From assembly GCF_000282095.2 (NCBI RefSeq), contig NZ_AKKC02000009.1, positions 62,001 through 126,000 of the forward strand: a stretch of DNA of 64,000 nt, in the 5' to 3' direction. The notes beneath the pieces are model-generated. The model saw only the letters and a program-made list of their open reading frames with translations, did not search any database and was not told the origin of the DNA. Source of the stretch: Rhizobium sp. CF080 (GTDB lineage Bacteria; Pseudomonadota; Alphaproteobacteria; Rhizobiales; Rhizobiaceae). A program made the position numbers and the translations under genes. Shown here piece by piece: positions 8,140-19,641 of the stretch. Each line of letters begins with the position of its first letter. Position 1 is the first letter of the stretch.

Positions 8140-9774
8140 TCAGGTAATCACGGTCGGCTTGTCGCGGCCTGTCCTCTTGCGGAGGTCGGAGATCTGGTCG
8201 GCGACGGCGATGAGGTCGGCAAGCGCCTGCTGGGTGTCGATGTCGTGCTTGGCAGCGTCCGGCTCGTAGCGTTCGACATAGACGCGGATGGTGGCGCCCG
8301 AAGTGCCGGTGCCGGAGAGGCGGAAGACGACGCGTGAGCCGCCTTCGAACAGGATGCGGATGCCCTGGTTCTTGGAGACGGAGCCGTCGATCGGATCGTG
8401 ATAGGCGAAGTCGTCAGCGGTTGCGACCTTGAGCGTGCCGAAAGCCTGGCCGGGGAGGGTCGCCAACTTGTCGCGCAGGGCGGTGATCAGCAGGTTGGCG
8501 GCGTCCGAATCGACTTCCTCGTAATCGTGGCGGGAATAGTAGTTGCGGCCGTATTCGGCCCAGTGCGACTTGACGATCTCCGCGACGCTTTCGTTGCGGG
8601 CGGCCATGATGTTCAGCCAGAAGAGTACCGCCCAGAGGCCGTCCTTTTCGCGCACGTGGTCGGAGCCGGTGCCAAAGCTTTCCTCGCCGCAGACGGTCGC
8701 CTTGCCGGCGTCGAGCAGGTTGCCGAAGAATTTCCAGCCGGTCGGGGTCTCGTACATGCCGATGCCGAGCTTTTCGGCGACGCGGTCGGCAGCGGCGCTG
8801 GTGGGCATGGAGCGGGCGATGCCGGCGATGCCGCGGGCGTAACCGGGGGCGACGGTGGCGTTGGCGGCGATGATCGCCAGACTGTCGGAGGGGGTGACGA
8901 ACATGCCCTTGCCGACGATCATGTTGCGATCGCCGTCGCCGTCGGAGGCGGCGCCGAAATGCGGTCCGTCCTTGCTCATCACGTCGTCATAAAGTTCCTT
9001 GGCATGGACGAGGTTGGGGTCCGGGTGGTGGCCGCCGAAATCCGGCAGGGGCACCGCGTTGCGCACAGAACCTTCCGGAGCGCCGAGACGGTTTTCGAGG
9101 ATCTGCCGCGCATAGGGGCCGGTGACGGCGCCCATCGAATCGATGACGACATTGACGCCGCTGGCGATCAGCGCGCGGATCGACGGGAAGTCGAAGAGCT
9201 GTTCCATCAGCTCGGCATAGTCGGCGACCGGATCGATCACCTCGACCGCCATGCCGGCGACGTCGAAGGTCCCGATCGCATCGAGATCGAGATCGGCGAC
9301 ATCGGCTATTCTGTAGCTATCGATGACCTTGGAGCGGGCGAAGATCGCGTCGGTGATCTTTTCCGGCGCCGGGCCGCCATTGCCGATATTGTACTTGATG
9401 CCGAAATCCTCGGTCGGGCCGCCGGGATTGTGGCTGGCCGAGAGGATGATGCCGCCGAAGGCCTTGTACTTGCGGATGATGTTGGAGGCGGCGGGGGTGG
9501 AGAGGATGCCGCCCTGGCCGACCATGACCTTGCCGAAGCCGCTGGCCGCGGCCATCTTGATCGCCTTCTGGATGACCTCGCGGTTGTAGTAGCGGCCGTC
9601 GCCGCCGATCACCAGCGTCTGGCCCTCGAAGCCTTCGAGGCTGTCGAAGATCGACTGGATGAAGTTTTCCGCATAGTTCACTTGCGCGAAGACCGGAACC
9701 TTCTTGCGCAGGCCGGATGTGCCCGGCTTCTGATCCTGAAAGGGTGTCGTCGAAACGGTGTTGATCATGGTCAT
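8140..9774 (-). CDS. pgm: Phosphoglucomutase (alpha-D-glucose specific)
   Basis: This 544-residue protein interconverts glucose-1-phosphate and glucose-6-phosphate, linking glycogen turnover to central metabolism. The catalytic phosphoserine loop is SASHNPGGP, the metal-binding loop DGDGDRN is visible, and the C-terminal sugar-phosphate motif is RLSGTGTSGATIR. The length and the long N-terminus (TTPFQDQKPGTSGLRKK) fit the eukaryote-like Pgm of rhizobia. Its start overlaps the end of glgA by 4 bases (ATGA), indicating coupling within the operon. Confidence 0.96.
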   Translation of the reverse strand: MTMINTVSTTPFQDQKPGTSGLRKKVPVFAQVNYAENFIQSIFDSLEGFEGQTLVIGGDGRYYNREVIQKAIKMAAASGFGKVMVGQGGILSTPAASNIIRKYKAFGGIILSASHNPGGPTEDFGIKYNIGNGGPAPEKITDAIFARSKVIDSYRIADVADLDLDAIGTFDVAGMAVEVIDPVADYAELMEQLFDFPSIRALIASGVNVVIDSMGAVTGPYARQILENRLGAPEGSVRNAVPLPDFGGHHPDPNLVHAKELYDDVMSKDGPHFGAASDGDGDRNMIVGKGMFVTPSDSLAIIAANATVAPGYARGIAGIARSMPTSAAADRVAEKLGIGMYETPTGWKFFGNLLDAGKATVCGEESFGTGSDHVREKDGLWAVLFWLNIMAARNESVAEIVKSHWAEYGRNYYSRHDYEEVDSDAANLLITALRDKLATLPGQAFGTLKVATADDFAYHDPIDGSVSKNQGIRILFEGGSRVVFRLSGTGTSGATIRVYVERYEPDAAKHDIDTQQALADLIAVADQISDLRKRTGRDKPTVIT

Positions 9775-11228
9775 GATCCTTTTTTGGCAATGAGGCTGGA
9801 ATAGAGGCCGGCATAGAGACCGGCGCTTCTTTCCCAGGAGACATCGGATTTCATGCCCTGCTTCTGCATCCCCGTCCAGACCTTCGGCTGGTGGTAGAGG
9901 CCAACGGTGCGGCGAAGCGCCCGGCGCAGGTTGTCGGTGGTGACCGGCCCGAAGGTGACGCCCGTCGCGGCCTTGGAGGCGACCGCCGCGTGGCTGGCGT
10001 CGATGACGGTGTCGTTCAGGCCGCCGGTGCGGGCGACGACGGGAATGCAGCCGTAGCGTAGGCCGTAGAGTTGAGTGAGGCCGCAGGGCTCGAAGCGGGA
10101 GGGGATAACGATCGCATCGCAGCCCGCCTGCATCAGATGGGAGAGCGGCTCGTCATAGATGGAAAGGACGGCGACCTTGCCGGGATGGCGCTTGGCAGCG
10201 GCATGGAAGGCATTTTCGAGCGCCCGGTCGCCGGAGCCGAGAACGGCGAGCCGACCGCCCATGGCGACGAGATCGTCAAGCGTTTCGGCGAGCAGGTCCA
10301 TGCCCTTCTGCCAGGTCAATCGCGAGATGACGCAGAAGAGCGGCCCGGCCTCCCGGTCGAGACCGAAGCGTTCGGCGACCGCCCGCTTGTTTTCGGCACG
10401 GGTCTTCAGCGTCGTCGCATTGTAGTGGGCCTTCACGGCGGGGTCGGTCGCCGGGTCCCAGATGTCGGCATCGATGCCGTTGACGATGCCGTGCAGATCG
10501 CCCTGGCGGAGCGTTAGCAGACCTTCGAGGCCCATGCCGAATTCGGGGGTGAGGATTTCCTCGGCATAGGAGGGGCTGACGGTGGAGATTGCCCAGCTCG
10601 TCTGCAGGCCGGCCTTCAGGAAGCCGACGCCGCCGAAATATTCGACGCCTTCGATGCCGAAGGCATGCGCCGGCAGTTCGAGATAGGGGAAGATATCGGC
10701 ACCGTACTGGCCCTGGAAGGCGATGTTGTGAATGGTGATGAGGGTCGGCACTTCGGGCTCGGCGGAATAGCGCATATAGGCCGGCACCATGGCCGCCTGC
10801 CAGTCGTGCACGTGGACGATATCCGGACGCCAGCCTTCTTTACCGTCCGCCATTGCCCCTTGGGCGATCATTGCGCCGGCCTTGGAAAGGGCCGCGAAAC
10901 GCCGCCAGTTGTCGAAATGGTCCTTGGAGGCGGCATCGACATAGGGGCCGCCGGGCCGATCGAAAAAGGTCGGGGAATCGAGGATCAGGAGGTCGAGGCC
11001 CTGATACTCGACTTCGAGCACGTCGGCCCTGGCGCCGAGCAGGTTTTCGAAACTCAGGCGGAGCTTGGCGTCCTTGACGACGCGCATCACGGCCGGATAA
11101 CCGGGCATCAGCGTCTTGACCGAAACGCCATGCCCTTTCAAGGCAAGCGGCAGCGCGCCGGCCACATCGGCCAGCCCGCCGGTCTTCACGAGCGGATAGA
11201 CTTCGGACGCGACCGAAAGCACTTGCAT
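9771..11228 (-). CDS. glgA: Glycogen synthase (ADP-glucose dependent)
   Basis: A 485-residue GT5 glycosyltransferase. The N-terminus has the ADP-glucose-binding motif VKTGGLADV (residues 14-22). The GT1-like C-terminal domain has RLTWQKGMDLL and the conserved SRFEPCGLTQLYG with the catalytic Glu. It elongates alpha-1,4-glucan from ADP-glucose made by GlgC, whose gene lies 6 bases upstream. The length matches rhizobial GlgA. Confidence 0.97.
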   Translation of the reverse strand: MQVLSVASEVYPLVKTGGLADVAGALPLALKGHGVSVKTLMPGYPAVMRVVKDAKLRLSFENLLGARADVLEVEYQGLDLLILDSPTFFDRPGGPYVDAASKDHFDNWRRFAALSKAGAMIAQGAMADGKEGWRPDIVHVHDWQAAMVPAYMRYSAEPEVPTLITIHNIAFQGQYGADIFPYLELPAHAFGIEGVEYFGGVGFLKAGLQTSWAISTVSPSYAEEILTPEFGMGLEGLLTLRQGDLHGIVNGIDADIWDPATDPAVKAHYNATTLKTRAENKRAVAERFGLDREAGPLFCVISRLTWQKGMDLLAETLDDLVAMGGRLAVLGSGDRALENAFHAAAKRHPGKVAVLSIYDEPLSHLMQAGCDAIVIPSRFEPCGLTQLYGLRYGCIPVVARTGGLNDTVIDASHAAVASKAATGVTFGPVTTDNLRRALRRTVGLYHQPKVWTGMQKQGMKSDVSWERSAGLYAGLYSSLIAKKGS

Positions 11229-11234
11229 AAGACG

Positions 11235-12497
11235 TTACAGATCCAGTTTGTCGATCATCGCCTGGGTGATCAGGCAGATACCGGTTTCGGTGCGGCGGAA
11301 ACGTTTCGCATCGAGTTCGGGATCTTCCCCGACCACCAGGCCTTCAGGAATGGTTACACCGTGATCGATGACGACATTGCGAAGCTGCGCGCGCCTTCCG
11401 ATCCTGACATTCGGCAGCACGACCGCGCCGTCGAGGCGGGAATAGGAATTGGCGCGCACGCCGGTGAACAGCAGGCTTCGATTGAGCGACGAGCCGGAGA
11501 TGATGCAGTCGCCGGATACGACCGAGGAAATCGCCGAGCCGCGGCGGTCTTCGTCGTCATGGACGAATTTCGCCGGCGGGGTGATCTCCGCATAGGTCCA
11601 GATCGGCCAGGACTTGTCGTAGATATCGAGGCCGGGGACAATCTCGGTCAGGTCGATATTGGCCTGCCAGTAGGCGTCCACCGTGCCGGCGTCGCGCCAG
11701 TAGGGCTCGCGCTCGAAATCGGAGCGGACGCAACTATCGGCAAAACGATGGGCGACGGCTTTGCCGTGCTCGACGATATAGGGGATGATGTCCTTGCCGA
11801 AGTCGCGGCTGGAGCCGGGCGTTTCTGCATCGCGCTTCAGGACGTCCATCAGGAACTTGGTGTGGAAGACGTAGATGCCCATCGAGGCGAGCGCGAAATC
11901 CGGATTGCCGGGAATGCCGGGCGGATCGGCTGGCTTTTCGACGAAGGCGATGATCTCGTCCTTCTCGTTGACATGCATGACGCCGAAGCCGGTCGCTTCC
12001 ATGCGCGGCACTTCCAGGCAGCCGACGGTGACCTGCGCGCCGCTGTCCACATGCTGCTGCAGCATGTATTCATAGTCCATCTTGTAGACGTGGTCGCCGG
12101 CGAGGATGACCATGTATTCAGGCGCATAGGCCTCGATGATGTCGATGTTCTGGAAGACGGCGTCGGCGGTGCCCTCATACCATTGCGTCTCGGAGACGCG
12201 CTGGGAGGCGGGCAGGATGTCGAAGCTCTCGTTGCGCTCGGGGCGGAAGAAGTTCCAGCCGCGCTGCATGTGGCGGATCAGCGAATGGGCCTTGTACTGC
12301 GTCGCCACCCCGATGCGGCGAATGCCGGAATTCAGCGCGTTCGACAGCGCGAAATCGATGATGCGCGCCTTGCCGCCGAAATAGACCGCGGGCTTGGCGC
12401 GGCGGTCGGTGAGTTCCTTCAAGCGGCTGCCTCGGCCGCCGGCAAGCACATAAGCCATTGCATCGCGCGACAGGGGCTGAATTCTCTTTTCGTTCAT
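11235..12497 (-). CDS. glgC: Glucose-1-phosphate adenylyltransferase (ADP-glucose pyrophosphorylase)
   Basis: This 420-residue enzyme makes ADP-glucose from ATP and glucose-1-phosphate, the committed step of glycogen synthesis. The nucleotidyl-transferase motif LAGGRGSRLKELTDRRAKPA is near the N-terminus, and a left-handed beta-helix domain occupies the C-terminal third. I set the start at ATG 12497 because a GGGAGG site precedes it. The frame stays open upstream into glgB, but that stretch is not family-like. It lies 20 bases after glgB. Confidence 0.97.
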   Translation of the reverse strand: MNEKRIQPLSRDAMAYVLAGGRGSRLKELTDRRAKPAVYFGGKARIIDFALSNALNSGIRRIGVATQYKAHSLIRHMQRGWNFFRPERNESFDILPASQRVSETQWYEGTADAVFQNIDIIEAYAPEYMVILAGDHVYKMDYEYMLQQHVDSGAQVTVGCLEVPRMEATGFGVMHVNEKDEIIAFVEKPADPPGIPGNPDFALASMGIYVFHTKFLMDVLKRDAETPGSSRDFGKDIIPYIVEHGKAVAHRFADSCVRSDFEREPYWRDAGTVDAYWQANIDLTEIVPGLDIYDKSWPIWTYAEITPPAKFVHDDEDRRGSAISSVVSGDCIISGSSLNRSLLFTGVRANSYSRLDGAVVLPNVRIGRRAQLRNVVIDHGVTIPEGLVVGEDPELDAKRFRRTETGICLITQAMIDKLDL

Positions 12498-12517
12498 CGT
12501 TTCCCTCCCAAGGTCCC

Positions 12518-14727
<2,210 letters not shown>

Positions 14728-14728
<1 letters not shown>

Positions 14729-17190
14729 CAGGCTCTCCAGATTTCCGACGCATACTGACGAATAGTTCTGTCCGAGGAGAACCATCCCATCCGGGCGGTA
14801 TTGCGAATTGTCTTCGAATACCAGGATTTAGGGTCGGACCAGATTTGGTCAACGTTGCGCTGGGCATCCGCGTAGGCGTCGAAATCGGCGGCGACCATGA
14901 ACCAGTCATGATTGTAGATGCCGTCGATCAGGGCGGTGAAGCGCGAGCGGTCGTCGGGCGAGAAGACGCCTGTGGCGATCGCGTTGAGCGCCTGGGCCAG
15001 TTCACGCGACTTCTCGATGATGGCGCGTGGCTGATGGCCTTCCTCGCGGACCTTGGCGACCTCGTCGGCGGTCATGCCGAAGATGACGATATTCTCCTCG
15101 CCGACATGGTCGCGCATCTCGACATTGGCGCCGTCGAGCGTGCCGATCGTCAACGCGCCGTTCAGCGCGAACTTCATGTTGCCGGTGCCGGATGCTTCCA
15201 TGCCGGCGGTCGAGATCTGTTCCGACAGGTCGGCGGCCGGGACCATGATCTCGGCAAGCGAGACATTGTAGTTCGGCACGAAGACGATCTTCAACAGGCC
15301 GCGCACGGCCGGGTCGTTGTTGATGGTGCGGGCGACGTCATTGGCAAGCTTGATGATGAGCTTGGCGTTGTGATAGCTCGGCGCCGCCTTGCCGGCGAAC
15401 AGTTTGACGCGCGGCACCCAGTCCATTTCGGGATGCGAGCGGATCTGGTCGTAAAGGGCGACGGCCTCGATGATGTTCAGAAGCTGGCGCTTGTATTCGT
15501 GGATGCGCTTGATCTGGATGTCGAACATGGCCGACGGGTCGATGCGGATGCCCATGCGGCTGCCCACGAGGTTGGCGAGCTGCACCTTGTTGGCCCGCTT
15601 CACGGCAGCGAACTTCTCCTGGAAGGCCGGGTCGTCCGCATGCGCGTCGAGTGCCTTGAGCGCTTCGGTATTGTCGAGGAACTCGTCGCCGATCGCGTCC
15701 TGGATCAGCGAGGTGAGGCCCTGGTTGCACTGCATCAGCCAGCGGCGCGGGGTGATGCCGTTGGTCTTGTTGTTGATGCGGGCCGGATACATCGTGTGCA
15801 GGTCGGCGAAGACCGTGACCTTCATCAGGTCCGTATGCAGGGCCGAGACGCCATTGACCGAATGCGAGCCGACAAAGGCAAGGTTGCCCATGCGGACGCG
15901 ACGGTCACCGCTTTCGTCGATCAGCGAGATCGCGCGGATCTGGGTGTCGGAGAAGCTCTTCTGCTTGCGGGCCTCGATCAGGATGATGGCGTTGATCGCA
16001 TAGACGATCTGCATGTGGCGCGGCAGAAGGCGTTCGAACAGCGGTACCGGCCAGGTTTCCAGCGCTTCCGGCAGCAGGGTGTGGTTGGTGTAGGAGAAGG
16101 TCTGGCGGGTGACCGACCAGGCCTGCTCGAAATCCATGCCGTGGATGTCGGTGAGCAGGCGCATCAGTTCGGCGATCGACACGGCCGGGTGGGTGTCGTT
16201 GAGCTGGATCGCCACCTTCTCATGCAGGTTGGTGAAGTCCGGGTACTGCTGCAGGTGGCGGCGCAGGATGTCCTGCAGCGAGGCGGACGAGAAGAAGAAT
16301 TCCTGGCGCAGGCGCAGTTCCTGGCCGGCCGGGTTGGCGTCGGCCGGATAGAGGACGCGGGTCAGGCTTTCCGCCTTGTTGCTTTCGCGCAGCGCGCCGA
16401 TGTGGTCGCCGGCGTTGAAGGCGTCAAGCAGGATCGGGTCGATCGGCTGTGCCGACCAGAGGCGCAGCGTGTTGACGCGCTTGCCGCGCCAGCCGACTGC
16501 CGGCGTGTCATAGGCCATGGCGATGACGCGTTCGGCCGGCTTCCAGACGTAGCGCGGCGTCTCGTCGTAACCGCCGACGGTTTCGACCGTGCCGCCGTAA
16601 CCGATCTCGTAGGAGCTCTCGCGGCGTTCGAATTCCCAGGGGTTGCCGTGGGCGAGCCAGCTTTCCGGAAGCTCGACCTGCCAGCCGTCGGCCATCTGTT
16701 GGCGGAACAGGCCGTGGACGTAGCGGATACCGTAGCCATAGGCGGGAATGTCGACGGTCGCCATGCTCTCCATGAAACAGGCAGCAAGACGGCCGAGACC
16801 GCCGTTGCCGAGTGCTGCGTCCGGTTCAAGAACGGCGATCACGTCGATATCGACACCGAGGGAAGACAGCGCGTCGCGGATTTCCTGCATCAGGCCCATG
16901 TTGCTGACGGCGTCGCGCATCAGGCGGCCGATCAGGAATTCGAGCGACAGGTAATAGACGCGCTTGTCGCCCGTCCGATAGACCTTGCGGGTCGATTCCA
17001 TCCATGTGTCGATGATGCGGTCGCGTACTACCAGGATCGTGGCGGTCAGCCAGTCGTGCGGCTTGGCGACCTTGGCGTCCTTGCCGATACGGTAGGTCAG
17101 GCGCTCGATGATCTCTTCCGCCATGATTTCGGGGCGGGAGCTGCGGGGGGCCGGCTGGGGAATTTCGACAGGAGAAGACGTGTTATTCAT
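14728..17190 (-). CDS. glgP: Glycogen phosphorylase
   Basis: An 820-residue GT35 phosphorylase that releases glucose-1-phosphate from glycogen ends. The pyridoxal-phosphate lysine lies in the motif EASGTGNMKFALNGALTIG, and the N-terminal half has the conserved GNGGLGRLAACFMES stretch. It is the first gene of the glg operon. The region upstream of 17190 holds the only sizeable gap before the operon, so the promoter is expected there. Its stop overlaps the glgB start. Confidence 0.97.
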
Positions 17191-17261
17191 ATGTCGCCAA
17201 CTTTCTGGGGAGCGGGAGGAAGGGCGTCCGATTCAGTCCATCTGGCATGATGTATAGAGAC

Positions 17262-17291
17262 AGTTTATGCACCGTTATGACACTGTTGCAA
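17262..17291 (-). promoter_or_regulatory. Possible sigma-70 promoter of the glycogen operon
   Basis: On the minus strand, TTGCAA (17286-17291) and TAAACT (17262-17267) are 18 bases apart and about 70 bases upstream of the glgP start. Each hexamer matches the consensus at four of six positions. The call rests on spacing and location only. Confidence 0.35.
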
Positions 17292-17331
17292 TGCTCGATT
17301 TATCTTTGTGCATTTCCATCGAAAAGGATGC

Positions 17332-17363
17332 AACAAAAACGCCCCGCCGGTAAGGGCGAGGCG
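17332..17363 (-). terminator. Rho-independent terminator of the TadG-like gene
   Basis: Read on the minus strand, CGCCTCGCC, a 6-base loop and GGCGGGGCG form a 9-bp stem with one G-U pair. It is followed by TTTTTGTT. It lies 27 bases after the stop of the TadG-like gene and insulates it from the glycogen operon. Confidence 0.8.
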
Positions 17364-17389
17364 CTTTGCGGCCTTTCTGGAAGGCAGGT

Positions 17390-18625
17390 TTAGTTGGTCA
17401 GGCGGGTGCCGGTCTTGGCGGCCTTGCGGGCGATCTCGCCGAAACTTTCCACCAGTGTGGTCATGTCGTCCGGCTCGTAATAGTACTCGTCCTTGCCGCT
17501 CGAGCAGTATTCCAGCAGGCTCTTGCCCTTGTCGGGGGCCATGAAGGCGATCGTGTAGATCTTGATACCGTCGGCCTTGGCCGTCTGGCACTCCGTGCGC
17601 ACCTTGGTATCCAGCGTCTGGTTCCAGCTTGAACTGTTGCCGGTCATCTCACCATCGGTCATCAGCACGATGAAACGCTCGAACGAGGTGTTATGCTTGC
17701 CGTCATGCGCCGTCTTTTCCGTGGCGTTGGCGGCCTTCAGGGCGTTGTAGGCATTGGTCATCGCGCCGCTGGCGTCGGTACCGCCGTCCGGGACCGCAGG
17801 CAGGTTGTTGACATAGCTTGCGGCGGCGGTGGTGCCCCATTGGATCGACTGCTCGGTCTTGGTCTTGTCGTCGTAGCTGTCGGCGCCGACGCGGATGAGT
17901 TCGCTGTTGGGGTCCGCCTTCTTCAGTTCGTCGAACATCACCGCGGCAGCGGTTTTCAGCGACAGCATCTTGGACAGATAGTTCGGCACGTCCCTGGTGC
18001 AGGTCTTCGGCTTCTTTTTGGTGCCGCAGTCGTAGGTTTCCGGCTTGGTCGGATTTGTCGGGTCGACCGTCGTCGTATCCCAGGCCATCGAGCCGGATTC
18101 GTCGAGCGCCAGATACATGGAGAGCGCATTGCCTTCGCGGCCGCTCGCAGACTTGCTCTCGACGCCGACGCGCATGGCGGTGAAGCCGAGGAGCGAGGTC
18201 AGTCCGGTCAACGGCACGTCGTAGGCGGACGTCATGCTGACTTCGTAACTGGCGGCGGTGTTCGAGGTCGTCGAGATGGTCGCAACGGCTGCGGTGTCCT
18301 TCTCGAGCTTGGCGATCGCGGCCTCCTGCTGATCGATTGGCAGGCCGGAATTCCTGATGTCGTCCTTCTTCGGGCCGAGGACAAAGCTTTTAGCGAGGGT
18401 CTGGGCTTCCTCTACCGTCATGGTGCCCTTGTCGGCCATGGCGGCCGCGGCGGCGAGCGTGGCGCTGTCGGCCAGGGCCTGCAGCTTGTTCTTTTCTTCC
18501 ATGACGTGGGTCAGATCGACCGCGACGCCGCCAACGGCGAGCAGCACGGGAAGCATGATCGCCGTCATGATGCCGAAATTGCCTGCGCGGTCCTTTGCCA
18601 GCCGCCTAAGAAGTGTGTGCCTCAT
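17390..18625 (-). CDS. TadG-like pilus-assembly/von Willebrand factor A protein
   Basis: The 411-residue protein begins with a basic stretch and one membrane segment (NFGIMTAIMLPVLLAVGGVA) typical of TadE/TadG (Flp pilus locus) proteins. The C-terminal half is a von Willebrand A domain with a metal-ion site: DESGSM near residue 174, a threonine in GGTDASG and DGEMTG. Such proteins sit at the inner membrane facing the periplasm. No other tad genes lie nearby, so a role in pilus assembly is not supported by context; surface adhesion or sensing is equally possible. Confidence 0.85.
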   Translation of the reverse strand: MRHTLLRRLAKDRAGNFGIMTAIMLPVLLAVGGVAVDLTHVMEEKNKLQALADSATLAAAAAMADKGTMTVEEAQTLAKSFVLGPKKDDIRNSGLPIDQQEAAIAKLEKDTAAVATISTTSNTAASYEVSMTSAYDVPLTGLTSLLGFTAMRVGVESKSASGREGNALSMYLALDESGSMAWDTTTVDPTNPTKPETYDCGTKKKPKTCTRDVPNYLSKMLSLKTAAAVMFDELKKADPNSELIRVGADSYDDKTKTEQSIQWGTTAAASYVNNLPAVPDGGTDASGAMTNAYNALKAANATEKTAHDGKHNTSFERFIVLMTDGEMTGNSSSWNQTLDTKVRTECQTAKADGIKIYTIAFMAPDKGKSLLEYCSSGKDEYYYEPDDMTTLVESFGEIARKAAKTGTRLTN

Positions 18626-18759
18626 CGTAACCCCCAGATCCGTTCAACTCATTTGAACTTCCATGGGCTTGGTTTATTCCCGGCGGGTATAGGAAGGACT
18701 AAACCATTCGCTGCAATTTTATCCAACTGCCGGAATCAGCGCCAAAACGGAGCGGGATG

Positions 18760-19641
18760 TCACGATTTCAGCGGAATGACGTCGACGGCCTGCTCCGCCT
18801 TCTGACTTCCGTAACCTTTGAGCACGCCGATGACCGGGGCGACGTCGGAATAATCGCGGCCGTAGCCGACGACGATGTGATCGCTGCCGGCGGGAATGTT
18901 GTTGGTCGGGTCGAGCTCGACATAACCCATGGCCTCGCCGCACCAGACCCGCACCCAGGCATGCATGGCATCGGCGCCTTCGAGCCGTTCCTTGCCCGGC
19001 GGCGGAATGGTGCGCAGGAAGCCGCTGACGTAACCCGCCGGAATGCCGAGGCTGCGCAGCGCTACGATCATGATATGGGTGAAATCCTGGCAGACGCCGC
19101 GCTTCAGCCGGAAGGCTTCCTTCGGCGTCGTGTCGACCTTGGTCGCCTTGCCGTCGTAGGTGAAGTCCTTGTAGATGCGGGCGCAGACGGCGAGCGCGAT
19201 CTCAAGCACCGTCTGGTCGGGCCTGAGGATCTCGCGGGCATAGGCGGCGATCAGCGGCTCTTCGGCAAGCCGCGGGCTTGCGCTCGTCAGGTGATGCGGC
19301 GAGGCCGCATCGACCGACCAGAAATCCGCCAGTTCGTCGCCGAGCGTCTCGAGTTGCGGCGACAGGTCCGCGGTCATCGACGTGGCTTCCACCATGACGC
19401 GGGCCTGCATGCGGATGTCGAGCTTTTCGTGGGGGGCGCGCAGCAGCACGGAAGTCGCCGGCTGGCCGAAGAAATCGATGAAGGTGGTGCGCTCCTCGGC
19501 GTTCGGGCCGACGGTGACGGAGCCGGCGATCAGCCTCTGCCGGTCGGGCAGCGACAGCGGCAGGAGGCGGATGACATGGCGGGCGTTGGAAGCCGGCACG
19601 TCGTAGGTATAGCCCATGTGCAGCGAGAGGTCGTAGAGCAT
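18760..19641 (-). CDS. Transglutaminase-like cysteine protein
   Basis: This 293-residue protein has an N-terminal beta domain followed by a transglutaminase core. The Cys-His-Asp triad is visible as RGVCQDFTH, DAMHAWVRVW and VELDPTNN. Cytoplasmic bacterial relatives are thought to act as peptidases or amide-bond-processing enzymes on peptides. The ATG at 19641 overlaps by one base the stop of the ATP-grasp/alpha-E gene, so it is the third member of that operon. Confidence 0.92.
   Translation of the reverse strand: MLYDLSLHMGYTYDVPASNARHVIRLLPLSLPDRQRLIAGSVTVGPNAEERTTFIDFFGQPATSVLLRAPHEKLDIRMQARVMVEATSMTADLSPQLETLGDELADFWSVDAASPHHLTSASPRLAEEPLIAAYAREILRPDQTVLEIALAVCARIYKDFTYDGKATKVDTTPKEAFRLKRGVCQDFTHIMIVALRSLGIPAGYVSGFLRTIPPPGKERLEGADAMHAWVRVWCGEAMGYVELDPTNNIPAGSDHIVVGYGRDYSDVAPVIGVLKGYGSQKAEQAVDVIPLKS

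Noticed and set aside
14845..17250. Long plus-strand open frame opposite glgP
   Set aside because: Composition (Asp, Val, His, Arg rich) is typical of an antisense shadow, and glgP on the other strand is unmistakable.
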